Positions 1 through 9,903 of a DNA stretch of 64,000 bases are shown here, one piece after another. The stretch comes from Eledone cirrhosa (lineage: Eukaryota; Mollusca; Cephalopoda; Octopoda; Eledonidae). Location: assembly GCA_964016885.1 (NCBI GenBank), contig OZ024749.1, positions 34,941,962 to 35,005,961 on the forward strand. Direction: 5' to 3'. The notes under the pieces are model-generated. The model was given only the letters and a program-made list of their open reading frames with translations, was not told the DNA's origin and ran no database searches. Numbering within the stretch: the stretch's first letter is position 1; each line of letters opens with the position of its first letter. The translations under genes and the position numbers were made by a program.

Positions 1-575
1 TTTACTGATGTAGTATTAACTTATTAACTTGGATATTTACCATGCGGTATTCTAATCCTATTGTATCTCTCTCAGTTATTTACCATGCGACCCTCAGTTC
101 CTACCCCCCCCCCCCCCCCCCTCTATGCACTTCTTTAAGGCTTACTACCCTGTCTTTAACCTAATTCATTCAATCTGAAAATATTGAAGAGATAAGACAC
201 TTTGCCATTCTTCTCTGCTAAAATGTACCACTAGAGCTGATTCAAATTTTCCCAGCCAGCCATCCACCTAATCTACGAAGGTATTTTAGCCTACATATTG
301 TCGTTAATATTATGATGTTCCCTGCTGTATTAGCGTTAAATTTTCCCTGCTGTATTAGCGATAAATTTTCGAGGGTTTCTCTTAGTAGCTTTTTCATGTC
401 GTTAATATTATGATGTTCCCTGCTGTATTAGCGTTAAATTTTCCCTGCTGTATTAGCGATAAATTTTCGAGGGTTTCTCTTAGTAGCTTTTTTCATGACG
501 TTATTATTGTTAATTTTACTGATGTAGTATTAACTTGGATATTTACCATGCGACCCTCAGTTCCTACCTCACAAT
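1..575. repeat. Local direct duplications upstream of the LINE
   Basis: The opening bases of the window (tttactgatgtagtattaac) recur near 516, and a segment of about 95 bp beginning gttaatattatgatgttccc occurs at about 303-400 and again at about 399-498. No coding signal was seen. A poly-C run lies at about 105-122. Confidence 0.6.
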
Positions 576-812
576 TTCCCTCCCCCCCCACCCCCACACA
601 CCACCATAGCCTATTCGACCAATCAAACCTAGCATGCCATTTCCACTGCTGCTGCTGCTACTACCTGCCTAACTAACTCTCTCCTCCTCTGGCGCATCCC
701 AACACACCCTGCCATTACCCCACCACCACTGTCCTTCTAGCCCTCAATTTTCCCACCGTTAGGGATGGATGAGCTGGGAATACACGAGCAACTCTGAATC
801 AATAGATGAAAT

Positions 813-3800
813 ATGAATCTGCGAGCTACCAAGCACCCACGTGAAGCGCCAACCCAGAGACCCTCCCCTACGAGTGTCGACAAATGCCCAAAACTCCGAG
901 TTGGTACCATCAATGTAGGCTCAATGAAAGGAAGAGCAGGAGAAATCATAGAAATGCTAGAGCGAAAGGAAGTTGATGTATGCTGTGTGCAAGAGACTAG
1001 ATGGAGAGGAGGGTCTGCTAGAGTCCTTGTAGGAAAAAGCCAGTGCTACAAATTTTTCTGGGTGGGAAATGACGATGGGATGGGTGGTGTAGGTATACTA
1101 TTAGCTGACAAGTGGGTAGATAAAGTAATCTTAGTGTACAGGGTAAATGCAAGAATCATTAAACTCAGACTAGTCCTGAATAAGACAATTACCACAATAA
1201 TATCAGCTTACGCACCCCAATCGGGGCTGCCAGACGAACTTAAGGATAGGTTTTACGAGTCCCTAATACACACTACTGCTCTAACAGACGACAAGGACTT
1301 CCTAATCATTGCAGGAGATTTTAACGGACACGTAGGTAAACACTGCGACGGCTTCAATAGAGTACATGGAGGCCATGGAGTTGGCACAAGGAATGAGGAA
1401 GGATTCAGACTTCTAGAATTCTGCGACGCCAATGACATGTCGATATGTAACACAAACTTTAAAAAACCCGACAACCACCTGATCACCTATAGATCAGGGG
1501 AGCACTCTAGTCAGTTAGATTTTATCCTCATCAGAGGACGTGACAGATGGACGGTCGTAAACACAAAAGCCTTCCCTAGTGAGGAATGTACATCCCAACA
1601 TAGCTTAGTTGTCAGCGACCTCACGGTCAGAACTAGACGAGCCCTGAAACAGAGGCCAACCTGGAGAAGAAAGATCTGGAAGCTGAAAGTCCCCTCAACC
1701 AGTAACAGATTTAAAGATATTTTACTCAACGCCTACGACAGTAAAGAACAGATAGAGACATTTAACGTAGAAGAGAACTGGGAGTTCCTAAAAAATAACT
1801 TACTAGAGGCGACGGATGAGGTTTGTGGCTGGAGTAAGACCTCAAGCAGGAGGAGAGTGACTTGGTGGTGGAACAATAAGGTAGATGAAGCAGTCAAGGC
1901 CAAGAGACAGGCATGGAAAGAATGGAAGAACGGGGGGAGCAGGGTACATTACATAGAGACCAAGAGGGAAGCTAGGCGACAAGTATACTTAGCTAGGAGG
2001 GAAGCAGAGGATAGAAAATTCAAGCATGTTTTACAACGTGAGGACCAGAAACAGGAGGTATTCAAGATTGCGAGGCAGTGTGTCAGAGATAGTTGTGATG
2101 TCATTGGAGAGAAGTGTATCCGGAATGATAAAGGTGAGCTTGCCCTCACAAGTGCTGAGAAGAAAGATGCATGGAAGAGTCATTATGATAGATTACTAAA
2201 TGAGGAGAATGCATGGGAAGAAGAGACCCTACCCCACGTAGACCCTATAGAGGGACCAGCAGTACAAGTCAGCGGCAGCGTAGTAAGTAAGGCAATCAGA
2301 GATATGAAGATAGGGAAGGCAACCGGTCCATCGGGTATAGCTGCCGAGATGCTGAAGGCATCTGGGTCTGTAGGTCACACTATAACCACACGTATCGTTA
2401 ACCAGGTAATACTAGAGGGGGCCATACCAAAAGATTGGTGCAGTAGCATCATTGTCAACTGCTACAAAGGTAAAGGCGATGCACTAGATAGAGGAAACTA
2501 TAGAGGTATAAAGTTGATGGACCAGGTCATGAAAGTAACAGAAAGAGTTATAGCACAGCTGATTAGGGACCGGGTGAATATAGACGAGATGCAATTTGGG
2601 TTTGTTCCAGGGAAAGGCACCACTGATGCGCTCTTCCTTGTGAGGCAATTACAGGAAAAGTACCTAGCTAAAAGTAAGCCACTCTACTTGGCATTTGTCG
2701 ACCTTGAGAAAGCCTTTGACAGAGTTCCACGTGCAGTAATCTGGTGGGCTCTTAGAAAACTAGGAGTAGATGAATGGCTTGTGAAAGCGGTACAAGCCAT
2801 GTATAGGGGAGCAGTCAGCAAAGTTAGGATTGGCAATGAGTATAGCGAGGAATTTAGCGTACAGGTTGGGGTCCACCAGGGCTCTGTTCTTAGCCCTCTC
2901 CTGTTCATCATAGTCCTGCAGGCAATAACGGAGGAGTTTAAGACCGGATGCCCATGGGAACTCCTGTATGCTGATGACCTCGCACTCATAGCTGAATCTA
3001 TGGTAGAACTAGAGAATAAATTCCAAACCTGGAAGCAGGGACTAGAGAGAAAGGGCCTCAAAGTCAACATGACAAAGACTAAGGTCCTTATAAGTAGACG
3101 GGAAAACAGAACCCAGATCCCCTCAGGGAAATGGCCTTGCTCAGTATGTAGGAAAGGTGTAGGTAGGAACTCCATTCTTTGCCCCAAATGCAAACAATGG
3201 GTACACAAGAGATGTAGCGGGATCTCAGGAAGCTTAATTAAGAATGTAGGATTCACATGCAGCAGCTGTGCTGAAACAGCAAGCAAACAGCCACAGGAAA
3301 CAAGTACCACCAATCTCTGGGAGGGCCCTGTAGAAACAGTAGACAGCTTCTGCTACCTAGGTGACCGAATTAGCAACGGAGGTGGGTGCTCAGAAAGTAC
3401 AATAACTAGGGTAAGAACGGGATGGAAGAAGTTTAGGGAACTACTACCACTGCTAGCTGCAAAAGGCTTCTCCCTCAGAATGAAAGGCAGACTGTATGAT
3501 GCGTGTATCCGAACAGCGATGTTGCATGGTAGTGAGACCTGGGCGCTGAAGGTGGAAGACTTACGTAGATTAGAGAGAAACGAAGCCTGCATGCTCCGAT
3601 GGATGTGTAACAGTAATATACGTGAACGACAAAGCATAAATGAATTGAGAGAGAGACTGAGCATAAGAGGAATCAAATGCTGCGTGCAGGAGAGGCGGTT
3701 ACGCTGGTATGGACATGTGATGCGTATGAAGGATGACAGCTGCATAAAAAGGTGCAGAGCACTAGAAGTTGATGGAAACCGCGGAGTGGGGAGACCCAAG

Positions 3801-3929
3801 ATGACTTGGGATGAGGTGATAAAAGCCGACCTTACCCAACTACACCTCTCAAAGTCAATGACACACGACCGTGACTTCTGGCGTCACGCAGTAATACAGG
3901 GTACCCGACCTCCCATGGGTACATGCTGA
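813..3929 (+). CDS. RTE-like non-LTR retrotransposon polyprotein (AP endonuclease + reverse transcriptase + PHD-type finger)
   Basis: Single open frame of 1038 residues encoding the enzyme that nicks the target and copies the element RNA by target-primed reverse transcription. Residues about 28-275 are an APE-type endonuclease: GTINVGSM, the catalytic Glu in VQETRW (E61), AGDFNGHVG, LDFILIRG and a late SQHSLVVSD block. The reverse transcriptase spans about 480-760, with FVPGKGTTDA, FVDLEKAFDRVPR (catalytic Asp630), HQGSVLSPLLF and LLYADDLAL (YADD at 719-722). Residues 776-819 form a C4HC3 PHD-like finger (CSVC...CPKC-x4-H-x2-C...CSSC) placed after the palm, before a tail with SFCYLGD and RRLRWYGHVMRM. 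The start is the first ATG before the endonuclease. No stop or frameshift was seen, so the copy looks young. The clade call (RTE/BovB-like) is from recalled sequence character; LINE identity is certain. Confidence 0.93.
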   Translation: MNLRATKHPREAPTQRPSPTSVDKCPKLRVGTINVGSMKGRAGEIIEMLERKEVDVCCVQETRWRGGSARVLVGKSQCYKFFWVGNDDGMGGVGILLADKWVDKVILVYRVNARIIKLRLVLNKTITTIISAYAPQSGLPDELKDRFYESLIHTTALTDDKDFLIIAGDFNGHVGKHCDGFNRVHGGHGVGTRNEEGFRLLEFCDANDMSICNTNFKKPDNHLITYRSGEHSSQLDFILIRGRDRWTVVNTKAFPSEECTSQHSLVVSDLTVRTRRALKQRPTWRRKIWKLKVPSTSNRFKDILLNAYDSKEQIETFNVEENWEFLKNNLLEATDEVCGWSKTSSRRRVTWWWNNKVDEAVKAKRQAWKEWKNGGSRVHYIETKREARRQVYLARREAEDRKFKHVLQREDQKQEVFKIARQCVRDSCDVIGEKCIRNDKGELALTSAEKKDAWKSHYDRLLNEENAWEEETLPHVDPIEGPAVQVSGSVVSKAIRDMKIGKATGPSGIAAEMLKASGSVGHTITTRIVNQVILEGAIPKDWCSSIIVNCYKGKGDALDRGNYRGIKLMDQVMKVTERVIAQLIRDRVNIDEMQFGFVPGKGTTDALFLVRQLQEKYLAKSKPLYLAFVDLEKAFDRVPRAVIWWALRKLGVDEWLVKAVQAMYRGAVSKVRIGNEYSEEFSVQVGVHQGSVLSPLLFIIVLQAITEEFKTGCPWELLYADDLALIAESMVELENKFQTWKQGLERKGLKVNMTKTKVLISRRENRTQIPSGKWPCSVCRKGVGRNSILCPKCKQWVHKRCSGISGSLIKNVGFTCSSCAETASKQPQETSTTNLWEGPVETVDSFCYLGDRISNGGGCSESTITRVRTGWKKFRELLPLLAAKGFSLRMKGRLYDACIRTAMLHGSETWALKVEDLRRLERNEACMLRWMCNSNIRERQSINELRERLSIRGIKCCVQERRLRWYGHVMRMKDDSCIKRCRALEVDGNRGVGRPKMTWDEVIKADLTQLHLSKSMTHDRDFWRHAVIQGTRPPMGTC

Positions 3930-4246
3930 AGCATATAAACAATATGCCCCCCCCCCCCCCCCCCCCCCCCCACCGCAAGGTGGTCGTGGAGGTGCCACGG
4001 CAAAAAAGCACCCAGCCCACACTGTAAAGTGGACGTGTAGGCGCCACGAAAAAGCACCCAGCACTCACTGTAAATGAGGTTGGTGTTGGGAGGGGCATCC
4101 AGCTGTAGAAATCAAGCCAGATCAGTTCCTGTATGAGCAAGGCATGGTCAGCCGACCAGACACTGCCCACAACAGGACAACCCGTCTAACCCATGCTAGC
4201 GTGGAAGAGCGGACGTAAAACGGTGATGATGATGATGATGATGATG
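3930..4246 (+). mobile_element. 3' UTR and (GAT)n tail of the RTE-like LINE
   Basis: After the stop come a 25-base C run (3947-3971), then two units of a gcaccnag...cactgtaaa motif, the segment ggttggtgttgggaggggca, and finally gacgtaaaacggtgatgatg running into a GAT microsatellite. The same tail occurs alone at many other places in the window, which identifies it as the element's 3' end. Simple-repeat 3' ends are typical of RTE-clade LINEs. Confidence 0.8.
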
Positions 4247-4247
4247 A

Positions 4248-4310
4248 GTGGCCGGTTTGAAAAGAAAGAGGTGAGAGAATTCTTGCTGGATATGGCCGGT
4301 TTAAAGGGTT
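4248..4310. mobile_element. Possible remnant of a TTAA-type MITE end
   Basis: The segment contains two copies of tggccggttt and ends aaagggttaa. That resembles the right ends of the TTAA-flanked elements at 5987-6201 and 9541-9867. Only one end is seen. Confidence 0.3.
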
Positions 4311-4475
4311 AAGGCAACAAGACGATGTAGAATACCTTTTAACTATATATATATATATTGATTATGAGGGTTTTTAATATTTTTATTTCATAGTCTTCAA
4401 TCATAAATGATGATGATTAATTGTTAGAAATTAGTTTATTCAATTTTAATTGTATATAATTTCTGATATTTACAG

Positions 4476-4624
4476 GTTTGGCACCACTGTTTGGCATTGA
4501 TGTCTGGGAACATGCCTATTACTTGCAATACAAGAATGTACGGCCAGAATATGTAAAAGCTATCTTCAATATTGCCAACTGGAAGAAAGTTGCTACATTA
4601 TTTAAATCTGCTGACTCAGCTTAA
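4476..4624 (+). CDS. SOD2: Terminal exon of mitochondrial Mn superoxide dismutase
   Basis: The exon follows a clear acceptor (ttctgatatttacag) and opens in phase with two bases of a split codon. It then encodes 48 residues: [48 protein letters not shown], stop. [16 protein letters not shown] is the C-terminal signature of Fe/Mn superoxide dismutases, and its Asp and His are two of the four metal ligands. The enzyme converts mitochondrial superoxide to hydrogen peroxide and oxygen. Earlier exons would lie upstream, outside the window or too diverged to see; the intact LINE at 813-3929 is probably in the preceding intron. Human SOD2 has KAIWNV where this has KAIFNI, as I recall it. The convergent neighbour is GNB1L. 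Confidence 0.93.
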
Positions 4625-4649
4625 CTCAACAAATTCTTTGAAAAAAATT

Positions 4650-4723
4650 AATAAAGTCCAAATTTGTTAATGTTTCCATCAAATATCTTTATAAAGCAAT
4701 CAATGTAAAGGGAAAAAAATAAA
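4650..4723 (+). promoter_or_regulatory. Polyadenylation signals of SOD2
   Basis: AATAAA occurs at 4650-4655 and again at 4718-4723, 26 and 94 bases after the stop codon. Either could set the mRNA end. The sequence then turns into TA microsatellite. Confidence 0.6.
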
Positions 4724-4730
4724 ATCTCTC

Positions 4731-5035
4731 TCTCTATATATATATATACATATTATACAGCTATATATATATATTATGTAGTAATATATATATATATATA
4801 CTCTATAATGGTTATTACAATATGTATTATGCAGTAATATATATATATGCTTTACTATAATTATTATATGTAATATAGTAATATATATATTACCATATGC
4901 ATTATGTAGTAATATACATATGTACTTTATAATACATAATATATATTACAATATAAAAATATACTGTACTATAGTAATATATAATACTATATGCATTATA
5001 TAAATGCTATACTATATGTATTATATAGTAATAAT
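4731..5035. repeat. TA-rich degenerate repeat
   Basis: Irregular TA runs are mixed with recurring phrases such as attatgtagtaatata and tatgcattata. No coding content. Confidence 0.7.
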
Positions 5036-5822
5036 TGAAAGTATATTAGAATGAGGGCCAGTTTCATGTGTTATGATTTGTAGTGTTGACAGAAGTAAAG
5101 TGAAAGAAATCAATAGGTATATATTAGTTATTGTTTCAATCACTAACTTTACTAACCACATATCTTTGTATGTTTTCATTTGTCTTCTGATAAATCTCCT
5201 GTAAATGAAACTGTTGTGTAGCAGACTTTGTCTCTGGGAATCTCTTAAATTTTGGTATCCCTCTCTCTGACACACAGCACACTAATCTTTTGTGCCACTC
5301 AGAAACTTCTGCCTTTTGTGTCTCTGTCATATGACACACTAACCTTTGATGCCACTCGTAGAAACTTCTGCCTTTTGGCATTTCTGTCTCTCTACTGCAT
5401 GGCACCCTCTAACTGTTGGGGCCTCTTATGGCACCCTCTAACTTTTGGTGTCTGTGTTGGCTTCTTTTAGCTCTTTTGTGACTGTCTATTGCCATGGTTC
5501 TCCTTCAGTTTCACCCCCCCCCCCAACACTCTGGTGGGTTTTCCTTAACTGTGTCTTTAATAACACTTACTATGTGTATGTATATATATATAGTATTAGT
5601 TATACTATTTATGGTTATGTAAACACAAAACCTTAAGCAGTTGTAAGTATTTTACACACACCCTAAATAGTGGTAGGCAGTAATGTATTACTACCTTCTT
5701 TGATTCTTATATTTCATATATATATATATATATATACACACACATCCATACACATATCTTTCCTTTCTTCCTATGTTAATAAAATAAATTACAAGTACTC
5801 AGGTCAATATTAAATTATATAT
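5036..5822. other. Non-coding stretch between SOD2 and the first MITE
   Basis: Includes short C/T-rich duplications (ccactcagaaacttctgcct-like phrases repeated at about 5295-5450), a C run at 5514-5524 and TA/CA microsatellite at 5715-5750. Nothing coding was recognised. Confidence 0.5.
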
Positions 5823-5907
5823 ATACAGGATGTCTCCCCCCAAAAATGTATACACACTTCAATAGCATTCTAATAAGTGTGTATACATTTTTGGGGACAC
5901 CCTGTAT
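5823..5907. mobile_element. Short mariner-like MITE
   Basis: Terminal inverted repeats tacaggatgtctcccc...aaaaatgtatacacactt and aagtgtgtatacatttttgg...acaccctgta surround a 15-base loop. The element sits in TA repeats, consistent with TA target duplication. The acagggtgtcc terminus is characteristic of mariner-type elements; the assignment is inference. Confidence 0.6.
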
Positions 5908-5982
5908 ATATATATATATATATACACACATACAGTGCCATGTTGACTTGGTCGATTGTATCAGGAGTATATAGAGAAAACT

Positions 5983-6205
5983 TTAACCTTTTCGTTACTA
6001 TATTTCTAATGAAAGACACTGCTTATATTTTTCAATTTTGTAACTTATCAAAAATTTTGAGGGATTAGTAATATAGCTTTCTCATTAAGCTGGTGTTTGG
6101 AACATAACCAAGGTTCTAACATAGAATTGTGATGGAAGGGTTTTAGATAAACATAAACAGCTTTGTATCATAAAACCAAGGATAGTTTGGTATCAAAAGG
6201 GTTAA
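5983..6205. mobile_element. MITE flanked by TTAA (piggyBac-like)
   Basis: TTAA at 5983-5986 and 6202-6205 brackets a segment beginning ccttttcgttac and ending gtatcaaaaggg, which are inverted relatives. TTAA duplication with CCCTTT-type ends is the hallmark of piggyBac-like elements. No transposase frame is present. Related internal sequence is visible near 47440-47640. Confidence 0.55.
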
Positions 6206-6284
6206 GTTGTTCCAACATGAAAGAATTCTTTAATGTTTGGGTACTTTAAAGTGTCTGGGGGATGGGGTAAATGGAATGAAATGG

Positions 6285-6460
6285 TTTTATATTTAGCCCT
6301 TTAGTATTTACAATACTCTATATATATACTATTGTATCTTCACGGTAAACACTTTATTTCACATATCAAATCTACGAGATTTTGATGTTGATTTCAAGAA
6401 CAATACCTCAACATAAATATGGACAGCTGGTTACGGTCGGTTCAAATGTTAAAGGGTTAT
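6285..6460. mobile_element. Second CCCTTT-ended MITE-like segment
   Basis: The ends agccctttagtattta and atgttaaagggttatg are inverted relatives of the TTAA-type termini. The flanks are ttag and ttat rather than a clean TTAA, so the call is weaker than the neighbour at 5983. Confidence 0.35.
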
Positions 6461-6654
6461 GGGAAGATGTATTGACTCTACTGCAATTATTTACTGGAGC
6501 TGGTATAATGTTAGCTTCTCAATATTGATGCTATTCACAAAAATATATTAAATACTGCGATTGAAGCTTATTTGCTTCCACCAACAGATCAATGCTGCCT
6601 TCAAATTTTAGTTTACTTTAATATATGTTCAGCCAGGAATCTTTAATATCCTTA

Positions 6655-6965
6655 GTGCAACAACATAGCTTAATGGTTAGGGTGTTGGGCTCATGATCAT
6701 AAAGTCATGGGATTTATTCCTGGACTGGGCAGCACATTGTTCTTGAGCAAGAAGCTTCATTACACATTGCTTTTTATTTTCATAAAACTGAGAACTCATA
6801 TTATTTAAAACCTCTAAGATACAACTTTATTAGAGACCTGCGAAACCTACATGGGTGTGATCTATAACATGATAGGACTGGCACACCTATCATTAAAACA
6901 CCAAAGAAATCTATTAGATATGACCTTGTAGGAAGCAAGCAGAACCTGTATAGGTGTGACCTATG
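6655..6965 (+). mobile_element. SINE-C copy (tRNA-like head plus tail)
   Basis: The head has tagcttaatggttagggtgt (A-box-like) and a degraded B box, then ttcttgagcaagaagcttca. The tail has cctctaagatacaactttat, tgataggactggcacacct and cctacatgggtgtgatct, repeated once. It matches the tails at 58760-58955 and, inverted, 47770-47870. Confidence 0.6.
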
Positions 6966-7271
6966 GAAAAAATATTAGGAGTTGCCTGCTTATTTCTGGA
7001 AGAAGAAAAATACTAAAACTAAAATATTTCTTTCACAATTTATTTTCTTGCCATCAAGAATTCTTTTATAATATTTTCTATATTTTTTCTTATTTAAAAA
7101 GAAAAATTAATTAAATTTGCCAATGTCTGTGTGGCTTCAAACTTTTCTCTTGTGGTTGTTTGTTAATGATGTTGATTGATTGTTGATGATGATGATTATT
7201 TGTTGGTGAAAGTTAATGATGATGATGACGGTGATTGTTTTTAAGTTATTACATTTAATCTTAGTGCACAA
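6966..7271. other. AT-rich sequence with short GAT repeats
   Basis: Poly-A/T rich, with loosely repeated gatgatgatt and gttgattgat phrases around 7160-7240. No gene recognised. Confidence 0.5.
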
Positions 7272-7410
7272 CTGACCACTACATTACATCCCCACCATCA
7301 CTGGACACTATTGTCCCTATATTACATCCCCACATCACTAGACGCTATTGTCCCTATATTACATCCCCACATCACTAGACACTATTGTCCCTATATTACA
7401 TCTCATTAGT
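7272..7410. repeat. 37-bp tandem repeat, about 3.5 units
   Basis: The unit ttacatccccacatcactag...actattgtccctata is repeated with few changes and ends in a diverged half unit (ttacatctcattag). Confidence 0.75.
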
Positions 7411-7429
7411 CTCTCCACCACCTCCCCAC

Positions 7430-7592
7430 CATACAAGATGTTTAGTGATTTATTTATTGAACACTGGAAATTATATATTTAAGTTAATTACACCAATTTG
7501 TATAAAACTATGATCCTTTAGGTTCAGTAATGGACCTCACCTCTCTGAAGCCTGTATTCTAGGTGACTGCCTAGTTGATCTTAATGATAGCA
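7430..7592. repeat. Partial copy of the roughly 440-bp dispersed repeat
   Basis: The segment from gatgtttagtgatttattta through ggtgactgcctagttg to taatgatagcacc aligns by eye with 38070-38235 and 40762-40920. Confidence 0.6.
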
Positions 7593-8396
7593 CCTACCCT
7601 CCCTCTCTCTCTCTCCAAAAGTAGTTGGCAAGGAAAAAAGACAAACCTAAATAATTTGTGGCATATAAGTTGACCTAGCATACAAATCTACTTTAAGATT
7701 CTTAGCTCAAAGGTCTGTGTTAGGGTTATACTTATAGTATACCTACTCTATCTAAATATCTGTTAGATTCTGCTGAGGCTGTTTATATTGGTGACTGTCT
7801 TAGAGATGTTCTAACTGACGACTGTGTATATTATAGTAAAACATGGTTGTAAACCATATTACACATTGAGTATTGTATCTTGGTTCTAACAGATGATTAT
7901 ATCTATATACTCAATATTATATAGTAAAACGTTCATAAACTTACCAATACCTAAGTAAATTGTAGTCATTGATGGCTGTGCTAGAAATATTTTTGACAAC
8001 TATGATATATATACTGTGTATTATATAGTAAAACATTCTACAAAATGCCTAAGTAAACTATTGATGACTGTCATAGCCTTGTTCTGACAACTATAATACA
8101 CATACTGTATATATATATGTAGTAAAATATGGTTGACAAAGTACCTAAGTAGACCATACTGCTCTTATACACCATTTACATCAAAGTTGTAAAGAAACAA
8201 CCTGTGGCCCACAGCGACACTTAACTGCCTGCCACATGATTATAAAGATTCACATTATATCCCCACTGTAAGTTTTCAAGCTTAAAAATTCACCTAATAC
8301 CCCACAATTTACGGTAGTTCCCTCTTGACTATAGGGTGGTTTATCTTCCAACAAATAACATCTTTCCATCTGCTGAAAATATTTTGTTTGCTGTTG
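7593..8396. repeat. Degenerate tandem repeat and AT-rich intergenic DNA
   Basis: From about 7780 to 8160 a loose unit of about 110 bp recurs (ctgtgtattatatagtaaaac, tacctaagtaaac, gatgactgt...agaaatatt-like phrases). No coding content was seen. Confidence 0.5.
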
Positions 8397-8402
8397 TTTA
8401 TT
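8397..8402 (-). promoter_or_regulatory. Candidate polyadenylation signal of GNB1L
   Basis: AATAAA on the - strand, 146 bases beyond the stop codon. It lies just past the LINE-derived part of the 3' UTR. Confidence 0.5.
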
Positions 8403-8436
8403 AATTTCAAAGAGATCCCATTTTAACACAAACTAT

Positions 8437-8547
8437 CATCATTTTCCGTCTGCTTTCCATGGGTTGGATGGGTTGTCACAGTCCAAGACTGACCTCATCT
8501 TGCTTGTTACGTTCCATATTTCACATAAATGCCTTTCCTAACGTCAA
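8437..8547 (-). mobile_element. RTE-like LINE 3'-end fragment forming the proximal GNB1L 3' UTR
   Basis: The plus-strand phrases catcattttccgtctgctttcc, catgggttggatgggttgtc, cttgctt and aatgcctttcctaacgtcaa match, in reverse, the 3' UTR of the LINE at 3930-4246. The match runs up to the base before the GNB1L stop codon. Confidence 0.65.
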
Positions 8548-9209
8548 CTATCTATAAATGTCCCACAAACTAATAGATCCATCTTGAGATCCGGCAGCCA
8601 GGAGATCATCTTCAGCAAATGCCACACTCTTAACACTCATTTTATGGTAACTCAAAATTGCAAGAGGTTTCCCTTTTTTGGCTCCAAAAATTCTTACGTT
8701 TGAGTCCCAACCTGCAACAGCGAGAATTTTTTCATCATTTCTCAGTTTCATATGATTAATCCCTGTATTAGTGAGCTGGACAGCCGGCAACTTAGTGAAG
8801 CCATTGTCTCGAGAAACTGACCATTGAGTCAGTTTATCATTAACAGATCCTGACCAGCCATGACCAGATTTACTGCAACAAACACACGTTACCATTTCTT
8901 CATACAGAGGAATATGGTCGAGTATTTTTCTTTGTCTGATATCCCACAATGCAATACATCCATTTTCATAACCAACTAAAAGTTCTGATTCGTTGTCTTT
9001 CATTAGAGCAATGTCCATACACATTCCGTACTTCATTCCTTCTTGCTGGTCCAGTGGTTTCAGAAATGCCACATTCTCTTGACTCACAGAATCAATGATT
9101 TTCACTTGAGATTCCTGCCGAGAAGGGACAGCAATCATATGGGATGTGGCAGAGTCTCTTGGAATCACACAACCTCGACAAAAGCCAATGGAACAGATTG
9201 ATACTTCTT
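8548..9209 (-). CDS. GNB1L: GNB1L, second coding exon (WD40 repeats 3-7)
   Basis: The exon starts after a consensus acceptor (attcttttacag) with two bases completing a codon begun in exon 1, and encodes 219 residues to a TAG stop. It contains SICSIGFCRG, the WD repeats LLVGYENGCIALWD, SVNDKLTQWS, ILAVAGWDSNVRIFG and DDLLAAGSQDGSISLWDIYR. Order and spacing match vertebrate GNB1L (TNPGI, LATAGWD, LLAAGSKDQRISLW, as recalled). GNB1L is a beta-propeller protein reported to stabilise PIKK kinases such as ATR as a co-chaperone partner; that role is from the literature. Spliced length is 319 residues against about 327 in human, so the coding region appears complete. Confidence 0.92.
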
Positions 9210-9375
9210 CTGTAAAAGAATATAAATCACAAATTATTGAAGAACCTTTCATAGGCGTATTTTTTAATGAAATACACTCATGTTTCAATTAATTAATGAA
9301 GAATTTTCTAAAGTTATTATTTAATTACTAAGATTATACCTTAACATATCAATCTTATATTGGAAGGTTATACAA

Positions 9376-9531
9376 TGGTTAGATGAAAAGTTCATAGGCT
9401 GACCAAATGAGGTTTATTTTTCAACATAGCCCCTGGAAAGCATAAGAAGAGTTGAAATTAATACATGCAAGATTTCACAGCTCTAACATTAATCCTTCAT
9501 AGTCAGCCTATGAAATTTTCAGCTAATCATC
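9376..9531. mobile_element. Mariner-like MITE in the GNB1L intron
   Basis: ggttagatgaaaagttcata with ggctgacc at the left and gtcagcctatgaaattttca with gctaatcatc at the right are inverted counterparts about 30 bp long. gaaaagttcataggctgacc is typical of mariner-type ends. Confidence 0.55.
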
Positions 9532-9536
9532 CTAAT

Positions 9537-9871
9537 TTAATCCTTTCATGACCATATTTTTAATGAAATACACTGCTTCAATGCAGAGAACAAGAAGATA
9601 AGCAAATACCGGGGTTTGTCCAGTTGCTTCCTCTTTGCACTGGTCGCTGTCAAGACCTCACTCAGGTGTCCTCCATAAAATCAGAATGACAACAGCCAGT
9701 CTGAGGAAGGAGCCCCATGAGGTGGGATGGGTGTTGTTGGCCATTGTCCAGTCATGTGTGTGTGCAGCTGAAACACCACTCTGCTGACCCTTTCCCTCTT
9801 TCGCCAATTCTTGATTATTTGAAATACATAGGTAGTGTCTTTCATTAGAAATATAGTAATGGAAGGATTAA
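9537..9871. mobile_element. TTAA-flanked MITE in the GNB1L intron
   Basis: TTAA at 9537-9540 and 9868-9871 flanks inverted ends tcctttcatgaccatatttt and, inverted, the same through atgaaatacact, for roughly 35-40 bp. The interior (9590-9800) is unrelated, moderately GC-rich sequence and may be a later insertion. Confidence 0.65.
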
Positions 9872-9903
9872 ATAATTGTATATTTGTCTTATAAACTACT
9901 TAC

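Larger units (their letters stand above)
9210..9903 (-). other. GNB1L intron (694 bp), phase 1
   Basis: GTAAGT donor at 9903-9898 and CAG acceptor at 9212-9210 on the - strand. Joining them gives WQKI-K-EVSICS in frame. The intron holds two inverted-repeat elements, annotated separately. Confidence 0.9.

Noticed and set aside
2971..2977. CTGATGA inside the LINE, as a hammerhead core
   Set aside because: It encodes part of the YADD motif and has no GAAA or stems in the right places.
2684..3313. 209-residue minus-strand frame inside the LINE
   Set aside because: Shadow of the reverse-transcriptase frame; no recognisable product.
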